A stretch of DNA of 64,000 nucleotides from the NCBI RefSeq assembly GCF_020360975.1, contig NW_025408668.1, positions 8,308,001 through 8,372,000 of the forward strand. Reading direction: 5' to 3'. This DNA is from Hirsutella rhossiliensis. Taxonomy: Eukaryota > Ascomycota > Sordariomycetes > Hypocreales > Ophiocordycipitaceae. Below are positions 11,384 to 22,343 of this stretch, one piece after another (positions within the stretch are counted from its first letter, which is position 1; every line of letters starts with the position of its first letter). The notes below the pieces were generated by a model, which was not told where the DNA came from, did not search any database, and saw only the letters and a program-made list of their open reading frames with translations. Position numbers and translations under genes: made by a program.

Positions 11384-11783
11384 ATGAGCGAGCCCACTCA
11401 GAACCAGTCCAACAACACCAGCAGTCCCCGCCGCAGGGTATGTTTCCCTCCGCTCTCCCTCCTCGTCATCCTTCCTCCCACCATCAACATCCTCGTCACA
11501 ACCATCGGCCGACCATCAGGCATCGGACGAGAGCCGTCGCTAACGTCTATGTCTTCTTCAGAGCTCCGGCGTCATGCCCGCCTTTGACAGCCTCCAGCAG
11601 CAGAAGCGAGGAGGCACTGATGCTACCCGTCGCCAGAGTCTGTCCGACCAACAAGCCAAGGGCGGCATTTTCCACACACTTTTCCACAAGTATGGCATCC
11701 CTTTACCTTGCAGTTTTAACTGCTACCACTGTGTGTCAATTGCTAACCCGCTTCGTAGCAACCTTGGCCGCAACGCCAAGTAA
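11384..11783 (+). CDS. Small hydrophilic protein, conidiation/stress type (con-8-like, tentative)
   Basis: Three exons, 11384-11437, 11562-11689 and 11759-11783, give 68 residues. Donors are GTATGT and GTATGG; both introns have a GCTAAC branch before the acceptor (CTTCAG and GTAG). The protein begins MSEPTQNQSNNTSSPRRR and continues through SSGVMPAFDSLQQQKRG and TRRQSLSDQQAKGGIF to a short basic end. It has no signal peptide or membrane segment, is rich in Ser/Gln/Arg and is probably disordered. It resembles small Sordariomycete proteins annotated as conidiation-specific, with their RRxS..F..L..QKR and RRQS pattern, but I rank this as a resemblance only. RRxS motifs could be kinase sites. The promoter context (CCCCT plus TATA) fits stress or developmental induction. 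Confidence 0.65.
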
Positions 11784-12181
11784 TGTCGGGCGATATCGAA
11801 TTAGTAGCCATGGCCACGAGTAGCATAACTTTTCCCTTTCTTGTACCATGGAACTGGTGTCTGGACGGTCAGGATCACCAAGGGTTGGAGCTATTGGAGT
11901 TTGTTGAGGGAACCTAGCCACACCTACTTAGCATAACGGTTGTTATGGAATGATTTTATCACAACATTGTGTACTTGTCGGCCCATAATTTTGTATAGTC
12001 ATGCGTACCCAAGCTTGTAACAATAACAAATTGAAACACGTCGTGATTTTCTATTCGAGGTTATGTGCAAGTGGCCTCATCGTCCTGAACCATGGGGTCT
12101 GCGCCAAACGCCTTCCTACCTGAAGACAAATTCGCCGGTACCATGCGTAATCGACCTTGATGTCGGGTCTGGCAAAGGCCG
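11784..12181. other. Convergent 3' flanks, AT-rich
   Basis: This AT-rich spacer separates two convergent genes and probably holds both polyadenylation regions (for example AATAACAAATTG near 12022). No gene seen. Confidence 0.4.
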
Positions 12182-13403
12182 TCATGTTTTGATCATGAAG
12201 ATCTGCGAGCGCATTAGTTTCCGTCTCTCGATGGACTGGCGATAAAAAGCACCAACCTGGTTCAGTGACTTGGCATCCAACATGGCCTGCCTTTTCGCTG
12301 CAATGAAGCGTGACCTGGCAAAGTTGCGGCCGCCCTTGGGTGTTGACGTGCCAGTGCCGGATCCCGTCGGCGTCGAGGCCCCAGTGGCCGTCGCGGAGCC
12401 GGCGACGTCTTCCTGCTCCGCCGACTCGGACGCTTTGGAGTCGGCAGGCTCCGCGTCCATCTTCTTCCTCCTGTTCTTCTCCTTTTTGTCCTTGGACCTT
12501 TTCCCGGCCTTCACGGGATCCTCGTCGATCGGCGGGTCTGGCTTCTTGTCCTTGGATTTCGACTTGCGGGCCTTCTTTCGCGAGCCATCGTCTGTGAAAC
12601 CAGGCTGGTCCTGCTCGGCGTCCACATCGTCGCCGGGAGACGACTTCTCCTTCTTCGCCTTCTTTTTTGCCTTGGCGTCGCTGCTTTGGTTTGCGTCCTC
12701 GGTGCTGTCCGGCGCGGACTCCGCAGAGGCCTTCCGAGCCCTTCGCTCTTCTTTCCGTCGTTTCCTCTCTTTCTTCGACTCGGCTTCGGCATCCTCTTCA
12801 TCAGCGTCGGCGAGTTTCCGCTTCTTGCTCTTCCTCTCCTTCTTCGACGATTTGTCCTTGGTTCCACGCTTCTCGTCCGTCTCAGGCGCCGCAGAGGATT
12901 CATTCGAGGCCTCTTGCCCGTTCATGGTGTCGCCTACCAGCAGTCCCCCCTTGACGAAACGCATGACACCCCATTTCTGCTCCACATATACGTTGGTCTT
13001 CATCTCCAGCCTGGCTCGCCTATCGCCCTCGACGTCCTCTTCCGACTTTCCGTTCAGCCGGCTCAGCAAGTCGGAAAAGACATTGAGCCCCGTCACCTCG
13101 TCCTCCTTTGCTTTATTGAAGCCGAGGCCTTTCATGTCATCCTTGAGCGAGACCCGTATGTAGGAGGCATTGGCGGCCGTGTGCAGATTGGAGTGCCCTG
13201 CGTCTTTGGCCCCGAGGTACTGCCCTGGCTCCCAGCCTTGAGCGCGCAGGATCTTCTGGCCAAAGGTCGACGTGTCTCGTGTCCATTTTGTGTTGTTTGG
13301 GTCTTTGGAGATTTTCCTCCGGCTAAAGAGACTCTGGTCAGCTAATATTTAGCCAAGATATTCCCGAGAATATTCACCTCTTGGATTCGGCCAGAAGACC
13401 CAT
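12182..13403 (-). CDS. PXR1: PXR1/PinX1-type G-patch protein
   Basis: Three exons, 13403-13378, 13322-12257 and 12202-12182, encode 370 residues. The introns are 55 and 54 nt; the last exon codes only for the conserved C-terminal tail IFMIKT. The start MGLLAESK and the G-patch region (SKDPNNTKWTRDTSTFGQKI, WEPGQYLGAKDAG, GLGFNK) are characteristic. The middle is a long Lys/Glu/Asp/Ser-rich stretch with many KKxK clusters, likely nucleolar targeting and disordered, ending in SRFIAAKRQAMLDAKSLNQ. Known role: it assists 35S pre-rRNA and snoRNA 3' processing, probably by stimulating the helicase Prp43, and it can inhibit telomerase. Splicing is needed to recover both termini. Confidence 0.92.
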
Positions 13404-13862
13404 TGCGACGATTGTGGGATGCGGCAGCGCAGGTGTGTTTTGCAGGACGGACTGTGCGAGCCGGCACAGGAGCAGCGAGGAAAAAAAAAACTAAGATTCC
13501 CGCTCCCAGACACTCCAAAGGTTTGGCGGGGTCTAATCGCATTCTGTCATTGGCTGGAGGCATCATACAGAGACCCACACTAGCACTGACCGAACCTGAC
13601 CGACACTCACCGAGAACTGACCGAAGATCTCAAAATACAACTTACAACAACCTTCCATCGAGCTTTGTACGTCACTACCATGCATGTTGTGTTTGGAACC
13701 ATGTCATAAATTCTTATACTTTAACTCTTACATGCCTACAATCCGCCTGCTCCCGCAGTGAATTATCCTAGCCATCTTGGCCTTGACGCCCACCCTTCCT
13801 TTGAGCCGGATGAAGCAGTTGTCCCCCGAAGCGCACAGCTTGCCCTCCCGCTGCACAAGATT
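13404..13862. other. Intergenic, PXR1 promoter / Ars2 3' flank
   Basis: 459 bp without a gene. A short degenerate repeat of CTGACCGA occurs at about 13584-13625. Next to the PXR1 start is a purine run (GAGGAAAAAAAAAACTAAG at about 13478). Confidence 0.4.
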
Positions 13863-16618
13863 TCAGTAGTTGAGCTGCTCACCGCCGCCGCTGCCAGAGA
13901 CTTGGTCGAGATCCTCATAGCTCTTCAAACTTCTGCCCTGGACTGCCTCGCGAGGTCCTCCTGCCGCTCCGCCAGCCCCATCTCCCCATCGAGACCCACC
14001 CATGCGATTTCGCCCACCACCGCCGTCCCAGCGATGGCCCCCGCGGCGGTCATACGGTCCTGCGCGATGCTGTCCGCGACCGCCGCCCATCCCCCCTCGA
14101 CGAATGGCTCCGCCGGCGCGGTCATCTCCCATCGGGTTCCAGCCTGGTGTCGGCATACCCGGAAACATGGGCGGGAAGCCACTTGGGGGCATGGGGAACC
14201 CTGGCATCCCCATCATGCTATTCATGGAGAAGTTTTGCATGTTGAACCCCCGGGGAGTGCCGGTTACTGACTGGCCGTTGGCTGGCGGGAAGTGGCCGTT
14301 GGAGTTGGCGTCGGTTCGCGAAGGTGCAATGTGGGCAGGATCCATGACATAGGCATTGATGAGTTCGAACTGTCGCGTTTCCTATTAGATTGTAAACATC
14401 CAACAAGGCAGAAACAAAACGCAAATGGTTGGCCACTGACCTCTTGCTTGAAGCTGTCCAGCCACTCGGTGTGCCGCTTCTCGACATGCTTCTTCCAGAA
14501 ATGCAGCTCCTTGAAGAGCTTGGTGCACTCGGGTACCTTGCAACGCCACTTGTGCTCATCTTCCTGCTTCACGAAAGCCATGAGCTCGCCGTCGACGGCA
14601 TCCTCCACGTGCCGCCCACCCAACTTGCGAAGGTTGACGGTGTGCGGGTCCAGGATTTGCGCCAACTTGTCCTCAAACGTCTTGACCCAGTTGTAGGCTC
14701 GAAGAAGTTGCTGCTCCGTTTTACTAGAAGTGTTTCGGAACTTCTTCTCCGCCTCTGGATGCTCTGCCTCGCCTTCGTCGCCGCCATCACTTCGCTTCTT
14801 GCCCGGAAACGGTTCGCCATTCGCGCTGGCTTGCGCAACGGCCCTTGCTGAAGAGGAGAGCGTGCTCCGGGGTCGACGAAGGTGGCCGCCGGGGCACTTG
14901 CGCGTGAGTTCGTGGATGGAATCGCTCTCAAAGACACAGAAGAAGCAAAAGTTGAAGACTCGACGCAGGTACTCGATCAAGAGATCCAGTTGCTTCTTCT
15001 TAATGAGCAGGTACTCATCGTCCGACTCGTCGTCGTCGACGATACCGTCTTCCTCTTCCTCGTCGTCTTCGACCATGCCGTCCTCGTCATCCATGGCCTC
15101 GTCCATTGCCACCTCTCGCTCCTTTTTGGGCTTTTTCGAGGCCGTGGATGGGACTGCAGGCTGGAGCAGACCGGCGTTTCGAAGGTCGTACACCTTTTCC
15201 TCAACCTTCAGGACCGCCTGGAAGTCAGTTTCGAAGTCCTCCTCGAACTTGTTGACCAGTCGCTGGACTAGAATCAAATCTTTTTCGACCCGCTCTGGGG
15301 CTGAGAACAAGTCCCACAAGGCCTTCTTCCTTGGGTTTGTCGGTGGGTTATGTACGCCGACGTGGCAGACAAAATCTCCCCGAACTTCGTCCTTGACCGT
15401 CTTTCCGTTGACCGCATCGAGGGCCTTTTCCGCGGTAGAAACGGGCTGCGGAGACTTGACCAGCTCGTCTCCGTCATCATCTTTGGGGTCGACTCGGTCG
15501 ACGGGCATCGGAGCATCGGACGAAGGATGAAGCATGACCCAACCGATGCGATGATAACGTTTGCTAGGGTTGGGATCGGATAGCGACAGCCACTTGAACC
15601 CGCCTTCCTCTTCGCCCAGGTTTTCCTTGCAAAATGCCTCCAGATTCTGACGGCTGACATGGGGCGCAATGGTTTTTATAAGCAAGGTGGGCTGGTACTG
15701 ATTCTCGTCGCGAATATCTGCCCCATTGGCGGGGATGAGATCGCCGACGCCTAGAATCTCATTGCTCGCCGTCGCCTCGCCCTCCTCCTTTTCAACGACG
15801 CCACCTGCACCGTTGCTTTCGCTCTTGGGGATTCCTTCGAGCGAAAACTGATCAAAGGTACCGGATTCCAGATCCTGTTCCCACTGGCTGTAGGCACCGC
15901 GCCGGATGTCGTTGAGTTTGGCTCTCACTTCGTCTCGCACTTCGGGGACGTATCTCTCCCTGAACCACTGCTCCTTTTTGTGCTCGGACACGAAGTTACG
16001 AGCCATCTTGGCCTGCAATTCTTCCTTGTACTTGTCGTAGGCTGCTTGGATTTTGGCCTTTTCCTTCTCGCGATCCTCGGGGCCGCGGTTCCTCTCGGGT
16101 TCCCGTCTGCGTCCATGTGCGCGGTCCTTGTCCTCCTTGACCTTTTCGTTAAGCCTCCACCACTCCCCAAAGTAGGAGAATCCAACTTGATATGGGAGTT
16201 TGGACGGGTCGGTCAGGGGATTGACCACCGTACCAGGAGCTGCACTGTCCTGGCCAGGAACGTAGCGATCGATGTTTGCCGGAGGTGAAGTCATTCGTCG
16301 ACGACTATCCCTGTCGCGGTCATCTCGGCGAGTTCGCGGTTCGTACCTGTCGACAGCGGCTGGAGAGCGCGAGCGCCGACGGTCTCTCCGGTCGTTTGCT
16401 TTGGGGGAAAAGGTCAGCCCTGCTCGTGACACCGAGTCGAGCACGTCCATGCTTCTGTCTGCTGACGATTCCACGACATGGGGAGGGAATTGGCGGCACA
16501 CACCTGGCGATCTCGCTCGATAAAAGCTGTCGGGTCGGTCGTCCCGGTCGTCTCGGCCCCAGGTGCGCTCCGAGGGAGACCTGGCCGACGAATCACGATA
16601 CGAGGTGTACGAATCCAT
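13863..16618 (-). CDS. Ars2/SERRATE homologue (S. pombe Pir2-like), zinc finger
   Basis: Three exons, 16618-16504, 16398-14441 and 14369-13863, give 859 residues. Intron 2 (71 nt) joins DSFKQE to FELINAYV. Intron 1 (105 nt) is in frame and stop-free, so it could be retained; its GTGTGT donor, CTGAC branch and AAAG acceptor, and the un-Ars2-like residues it would add, favour removal. The N-terminus is an RS/RD-rich stretch; then come LPYQVGFSYFGEWWRLNE, an RRM-like middle region, an acidic block, YLRRVFNFCFFCVFESDS and a C2H2 finger (CKVPECTKLFKELHFWKKH.EKRH). The C-terminus is Gly/Met/Pro/Arg-rich. The family bridges the nuclear cap-binding complex to RNA decay or processing machinery. A start at 16657 is also possible. 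Confidence 0.88.
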
Positions 16619-17858
16619 TCTTGGATGCGTGGATGCTGACGCGCGACTGCGGATCACGCGTGATTCGAGGGCGGCCTGGTTGATCAGCGTGAATGAAAAG
16701 TCTGGATACGGTCCGTTTGTGCACAGCTAGTACCGTGGAACTTTCGAGGAGACGGCAGAGATCTGTACCTATGAGCAAGCGGCGCAGAGGCTTGTTAGAG
16801 AGGACATTCTGAGCAGAGAAAAGATGGGCAGAATAGAGGCAGCAGTCAATCAAGAGAGCGAGGGGAGGCGCTGGCGCAGCCGAGGGAGAAACGAAGATGA
16901 GCTTTGAGGCGTGGACCAGCAGGCTGGCGAAGGCAGAAGGGAAGAATGGATGCGACAATTGGCCAGACGGCCAGAAGAGTGACAGGACGGACAGATATAT
17001 GAATGCATGACGAGGCGGCGGGTGGGATTGACTATTTGACAGGACGGGAAGAAAAGGGAGAGAGGAAGACGGGCAAGAGGTAAAAAGGAGCAGAAGGAGC
17101 GTGGGCGAGGAAAAGGAGGACGAACTGGGTTCAATGAGGGCCCCGATCAAGGCCGCAAAGAAGCTCGGCTGCGTACTGTGGCGCGCCGTTGGACAAGATC
17201 ATGCAAAGATGAGCGGACGAGGTTGGAGATTCGAATCGACAGGTGGTGGTGGAGCCGCTCAGCTGCCGCGTAGGCAGTCGCGGGAGTCTGACTGAGAGGT
17301 GTGGGTACCAGCGCCGCATCGGGCCATCCAGCTGTAAAGTTTTGCAGGGTGAAGGTCGCTGGGGCCTGAGTGTCGGCGACGAGCCGGGCACGGTATAAGC
17401 CGCTCCGCTACGAGGGCTTATCACAGTGCGAGAGCCCGCATGGACCAATGGCAGCAAAGGCTGCAACCACCTGGGTAGGTATGTACTGTAATTACTCTGC
17501 AACTTACCAATCACCGAAACGGGTGGCGATCTCCGCTGACGGAACCAACCGACAGACCTTCAAGCGGCCTTGCAGATAACCTTGACGAACCCCCCCTTCC
17601 CCCCCGGCCGGCGACGACCGACCTGTTGCAACCTGCTGGAGGAAGACGGCGTCAGTTGCGTAAAATGTATGCGCTGCGGCGGCAACCATCGCCATTGCAC
17701 CGGCACACGCAACCGTCACCAAGATGAGCACCAAGTAACTCGTCGGGGCTGAAAAAGACTTGGGCGTCACCCGCGAGACCCACCGTCCTCACAGTACTCC
17801 GCTTGGCAACAGTACAAGTAGGTATCCCGCCCCGGAAGCGACAACGGCGTGGCATAGC
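16619..17858. promoter_or_regulatory. Divergent promoter region, Ars2 / Moco sulfurase
   Basis: 1240 bp. The half next to Ars2 is purine-rich on the plus strand (pyrimidine-rich on the Ars2 strand), as is common for fungal leaders. Open frames there are low-complexity and I reject them as genes. Confidence 0.45.
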
Positions 17859-20382
17859 ATGGCAAGCCAGGTCGAAGCCGCCTATCATGCGGCTGTCGAG
17901 GACCTGCGGGACCTAGAATATCCCATGCTCAAGGGTAAGCCCGTGCCCATGGCTCGCGTTGCCGGCCTTCGTGTTGAACGGCTCTTCAGATAGCATCTAC
18001 CTGGACCATGCAGCGTCCACGCCGTCTCCCAAGTCCCTTATGGACGCCTTTGCCGCCGAGATGACCTCGACGCTCTACGGGAATCCGCACTCGGCATCGT
18101 GGCCCTCCCAGCTCTCGGCCACGCGCATCGATGACGTTCGGCTGAGCCTGCTGGGCTTCTTCAACGCCGATCCCGCCGAGTACGACCTCGTCTTCGTGGC
18201 CAACGCCACGGCTGGCGTGAAGCTCGTTGTCGAGGCCATGAGGTCGCTGCCCAACGGCTACGTATATGCCTACCATCAAGCATGTCACACGAGCTTGGTC
18301 GGAGCCAGGGAGGATGCGCGCTCCAGCACATGTCTTGATGACAGCGGCGTGCAGTCATGGCTCGATGGCGTCGACCCGTTTGACACAGCGCCACAAGCAC
18401 CGTCGGCCAGGCTGTTCTCCTTCTCTGCCCAATCTCACATGGACGGCCGGAGATATCCACTGTCGTGGCCCAGAGATTTGCAGGACAGGACTGAAGCAGC
18501 CTCACCGCGCTTGTATACTCTCCTTGATGCCGCATCTCTGGGTGCGACCTCGCAGCTGCATCTCGGGTCGCCTGTCTTCGCTGCCGACTTCACCCTTCTC
18601 AGCCTGTACAAGATTTTTGGGTTTCCCGAGCTCGGTGTCATCATCATACGCCGTTCTGCCGAGCCTGTGTTTGATCGTCGGAAGTATTTCGGGGGAGGGA
18701 CTGTCGACATGGTGACTTGTGGAAAGGAGCGCTGGCACGTCCGGAAGACGCAATCTCTTCATGAGCGCCTAGAAGACGGTACACTGCCTTTTCAAAGCAT
18801 CATGGCCATCGATGCAGCGTTGAAGGTGCACAAAAAGCTATTCGGGTCGATGAACAACATTGCCGCTCACACGAGCTACCTGGCCATCAAACTGCGTGAT
18901 GGTCTCCGCTCCCTGCGACACGGGAACGGGCGGCCGGTTTGCGTCATGTACAATGCTACTGCAGAGGACCGGGAGGGGCAGGGCATCGGCCCAGTCGTGT
19001 CCTTCAACATCGTCAACGGCGCAGGGGGCTGGGTCAGCCTTGCCGAGTTTGAAAAGCTGGCGATTTTGAGAAACATGCACGTCCGAACAGGAGGGCTGTG
19101 TTGTCCAGGGGGAATAGCATCCACACTTGGGCTGGAACCTTGGGAACTGAAGAGGAACCTCTCGGCCGGGTATCGATGCGGAACCGAGAGCGACATTATG
19201 ACGGGGAAGCCGCATGGCGTCATCAGAGCCAGCCTCGGTGCCATGAGTATCGCATCCGACGTCGATAGCTTTACCGAGTTTGTCAGAGAGTTCTTTGTTG
19301 AAGGCACGCCGCCGCCGCCAGATATCAACCTAGACAGGAGTACGAAAGCCCGAAATTCACGCACTCTCAGGGTGAAGGCGATGACTGTCTACCCCATCAA
19401 AAGCTGTGGAGGCTTCGTCATTCCGCCAGGACTTCGCTGGGGAGTCAGGGCAGAAGGTCTGGCCTGGGATCGAGAGTGGTGCCTGGTACATCGAGGTTCT
19501 GGCCAAGCTCTCAGCCAAAAGCGTTATCCCAACATGGCCCTTTTGCGGCCGGTCCTGGATCTCGAACGCGGGATCATGCGGGTGGTGTTCCACGGACCCT
19601 CGCAAGAATCCAAGCATCCTTATGTGGAAATACCGCTGTCAGCCAACCCGGCTCTGTCCCATGACAAGTCTCGCCAAATGGCGCCGCGCGTCTGCGGAGA
19701 GCAAGTATACGCACAGGCCTACGTTTCAAACGAGATGAATGATTTCTTCGCCAATGCACTAGGGGTGCCATGTGTACTGGCAAGATTCCCACCCGGCGGC
19801 CGTGGGCTTGGCAGCCGGACTGCCAAGGCTCGGCTTCAGAAGCATCAGCGAGTGGCCGTGCTGCGGAGCATTCCGGGCTCGTTCCCTGACGTGCCCTCCC
19901 CGCCGGACTCAGACTCGGAGCAGCAGCAGCAGACCAGGATTTTGCTCTCAAATGAGAGCCCGATTCTACTGGTCCACAGCTCCAGCGTGGATGCATTGAA
20001 CTACGATATCAAAAGCAGAGGTGGGGACGCAGTGGCGGAATCCACGTTTCGGGCGAACATAATTGTGGAAAGTCTGCCGGGGGGACTTGGAGAGCCGGCG
20101 TACTCGGAGGATACATGGAGCCGGATCCGGATCGGAGACGAGGACTTTAAACTACTTGGAGCTTGCCGGCGGTGCCAGATGGTGTGCGTCGACCAGGTTA
20201 CGGCGGAGAGAAGGCAAGAACCGCTCACGACATTGGCCAAGACGAGAAGGTTCGACAGCAAGGTGTACTTTGGCGCGCATATGCGTCACGAACCAGGAGA
20301 TGAGGGACATGGTCCGCCGAGCCTCCCGCCGACCATTGAGGTTGGAGAACCGGTCCTTGTTTACGACGGGCACTATCAGTAA
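17859..20382 (+). CDS. hxB: Molybdenum cofactor sulfurase
   Basis: Two exons, 17859-17934 and 17990-20382, encode 822 residues; the 55-nt intron (GTAAGC donor, TTCAG acceptor) joins YPMLK to DSIYLDHAASTP. The N-terminal half is a class V aminotransferase (NifS-like) fold: LDHAAST near residue 30, the PLP lysine in SLYKIFGFPELG at about residue 233, and the catalytic-loop cysteines in RTGGLCCPGG at about residues 396-397. The C-terminal half has the MOSC beta-barrel (VKAMTVYPIKSCGGF) and the MOSC domain ending in LLGACRRCQMVCVDQ. The enzyme exchanges a molybdenum oxo ligand for sulfur, activating xanthine dehydrogenase and aldehyde oxidase. In Aspergillus the orthologue is hxB. Domain order and length match the family. 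Confidence 0.93.
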
Positions 20383-22343
20383 CTGTCTGGTCTGGTCGCG
20401 AGGCCGCCGAGTGGATAGATGAGCCAGCTTGGACAGCGTTCACAGCCTCTCATCACCCCTTGGGTCTTAAGAGAAGACGGGAATCCAGTGCGATATCAGT
20501 CTGCATCACATCAAGGCTTGTCATGGGTCCTCGGCGCAGGGAGGGCGACAGGCTCACAGTTCAGAACGGGGGCGCCGAGAAAGCCTGCAACGTCGAGCCG
20601 AGCTTGAGTTTGACGCTCATTCGCGGCATCACAGGCGATGGCGACGTACAGCAGGCGTACAGCAGGCGTCGTGCCATGTCGATGTGTTTGTTCAGCGGGG
20701 TGGAGAGCAGCGGCAGCTCCTAGCGATCCTCGACTGGGCTGGCGAAGAGTCAAGGATCCACCGTTGATTATGCTCGCTTTCTGGACGTCAAACCGATGTA
20801 CATGTGCAACGTACAAGTCATATATTTAGGGACACGTATGGCATGGGCACTATATGAGTCCTTGTATTTCGGGAGACTTGAGCTTGATACGTTGGTCATA
20901 TGTGGAATTCTTCTCGATACCTAAATTTGGGTTTGAAAAGAGAACAAGGGAGAGTCAAGTGGGAGAGCCGCAGGGGCACGACTCGAGGTGGAGAGAGTAA
21001 CTGGGCTATTGATGCGCGTGGGCAAGAAGAACGACAATAGGAGACGGGCATGAGCCAATGGCCAAGAGAGGCGGAAAGCAAGCACGGACGAAGCGGCAAC
21101 GTGGAGAGTTGGCCGGCTGTGAAACAGGGAAACAAGGACATGGATTGGGCAAGAAACATTTGGTGGGGCTCTCTTGATTTGAACTCGACGTCGCATGACG
21201 TTTCAAAACTATTGAGCGAACCATCAAACAGAAAATGTAGCTTCTCCATGCTCCCTGCAGGGAGGGCGGAGGGCGGAGGATGAGGCGGGGCGGGCGCATT
21301 CCAGGAGACGGCAGGGGACTTTATGGGCCACGCAAGGACAATGAGGGTTTGACGGCGGCCCCCTCGGGCAGAGAATGCAATGATGAATAACGTTAGGCTG
21401 AAGACGCTCAGATGGGCGACTTGTAGACGCGGTTGGTGAGTCAGGCACTGGAGTTGAGCGCAAGGCGACGATGCCCGTCCCCACCGCAGGGGAAAAGGGG
21501 GAGGGGGAAATCGTGGATAGAGGCCAACAGGCGTTAGTCGGGAGAGCGGGCAGTCCCTTGGCTGAAACCTGCCTCATGCCTCTGCGTGGATGGCGATTAG
21601 ACGGGACGAAGCCCCATTTGGCACCGAAAGGCTTCTTCCAGCCGCCCGCTGCAATGCCCCGACAGTCACGTGCTCGCCCTCCCCGCTGTCCTCGCCCTCC
21701 TCGCTCTCCTCGCTCTCCTCGTCCCAACGACAGGCACTCCTTGCGCATCGTCTCCAACGACCCTCCCTCTCTCACTCTCGCTCTCTGCTCGGCAGTTTGG
21801 CCTCCGTCGACGTCGGCGTGGCTGGGAAGAACAGGCCATCCAACAGGTGCCCGCCCATAATGGACCGACGACGACGCGTCGATCGCCCACTGCAGGGGAT
21901 CCCATGCCGTCCTCATCGAGGGAGCCCTTTCGTTTCGACAATTCGGGCACCCCCTGCCTGCACCCTGCGTCCAGGACAAATGCACAAACAATGAAGGACC
22001 CCCACGTCGACGGTTCCAGAATGGCGCTCCTTGTCATTGATGCCCGTTGGCATGTCGTCGAGCCGTATCGATGACTGCCGAGCGAGGTATGGAGCCCCCC
22101 CTTTCGACGCCTGTATAAAGACGAAGAGGCGCCCACCCTTTCCCTTGCGTCGTGATATTGCCAGGCTCCCTTGTACGTGACCCTTCTTGACTGGCTTCGA
22201 GTCCTTATTCTTCTTCTTCTTCTCCCCCCTTTCTTCATCCCTCCTTCTCCTTTGCTTCTTCTTCTTCTTCTTCGTCTTCTCTTCTCCTTGTACTGAAGGC
22301 TGCATTCTCCCTCAGCTCCCGGGCAAGGGGAGAACCAAGCACA
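20383..22343. promoter_or_regulatory. Chitinase upstream region, 1.96 kb
   Basis: No supported gene. The last 140 bp are a pyrimidine-rich leader with TTC/CTT runs (22204-22280). TATAAA occurs at 22113-22118. A G-rich patch of GGGCGGAGG repeats is at about 21264-21283. Open frames on both strands are low-complexity. Confidence 0.5.

Noticed and set aside
16593..17150. Minus-strand frame of 185 codons upstream of the Ars2 homologue
   Set aside because: Ser/Pro/Leu-rich translation of a pyrimidine-rich leader; no domain.
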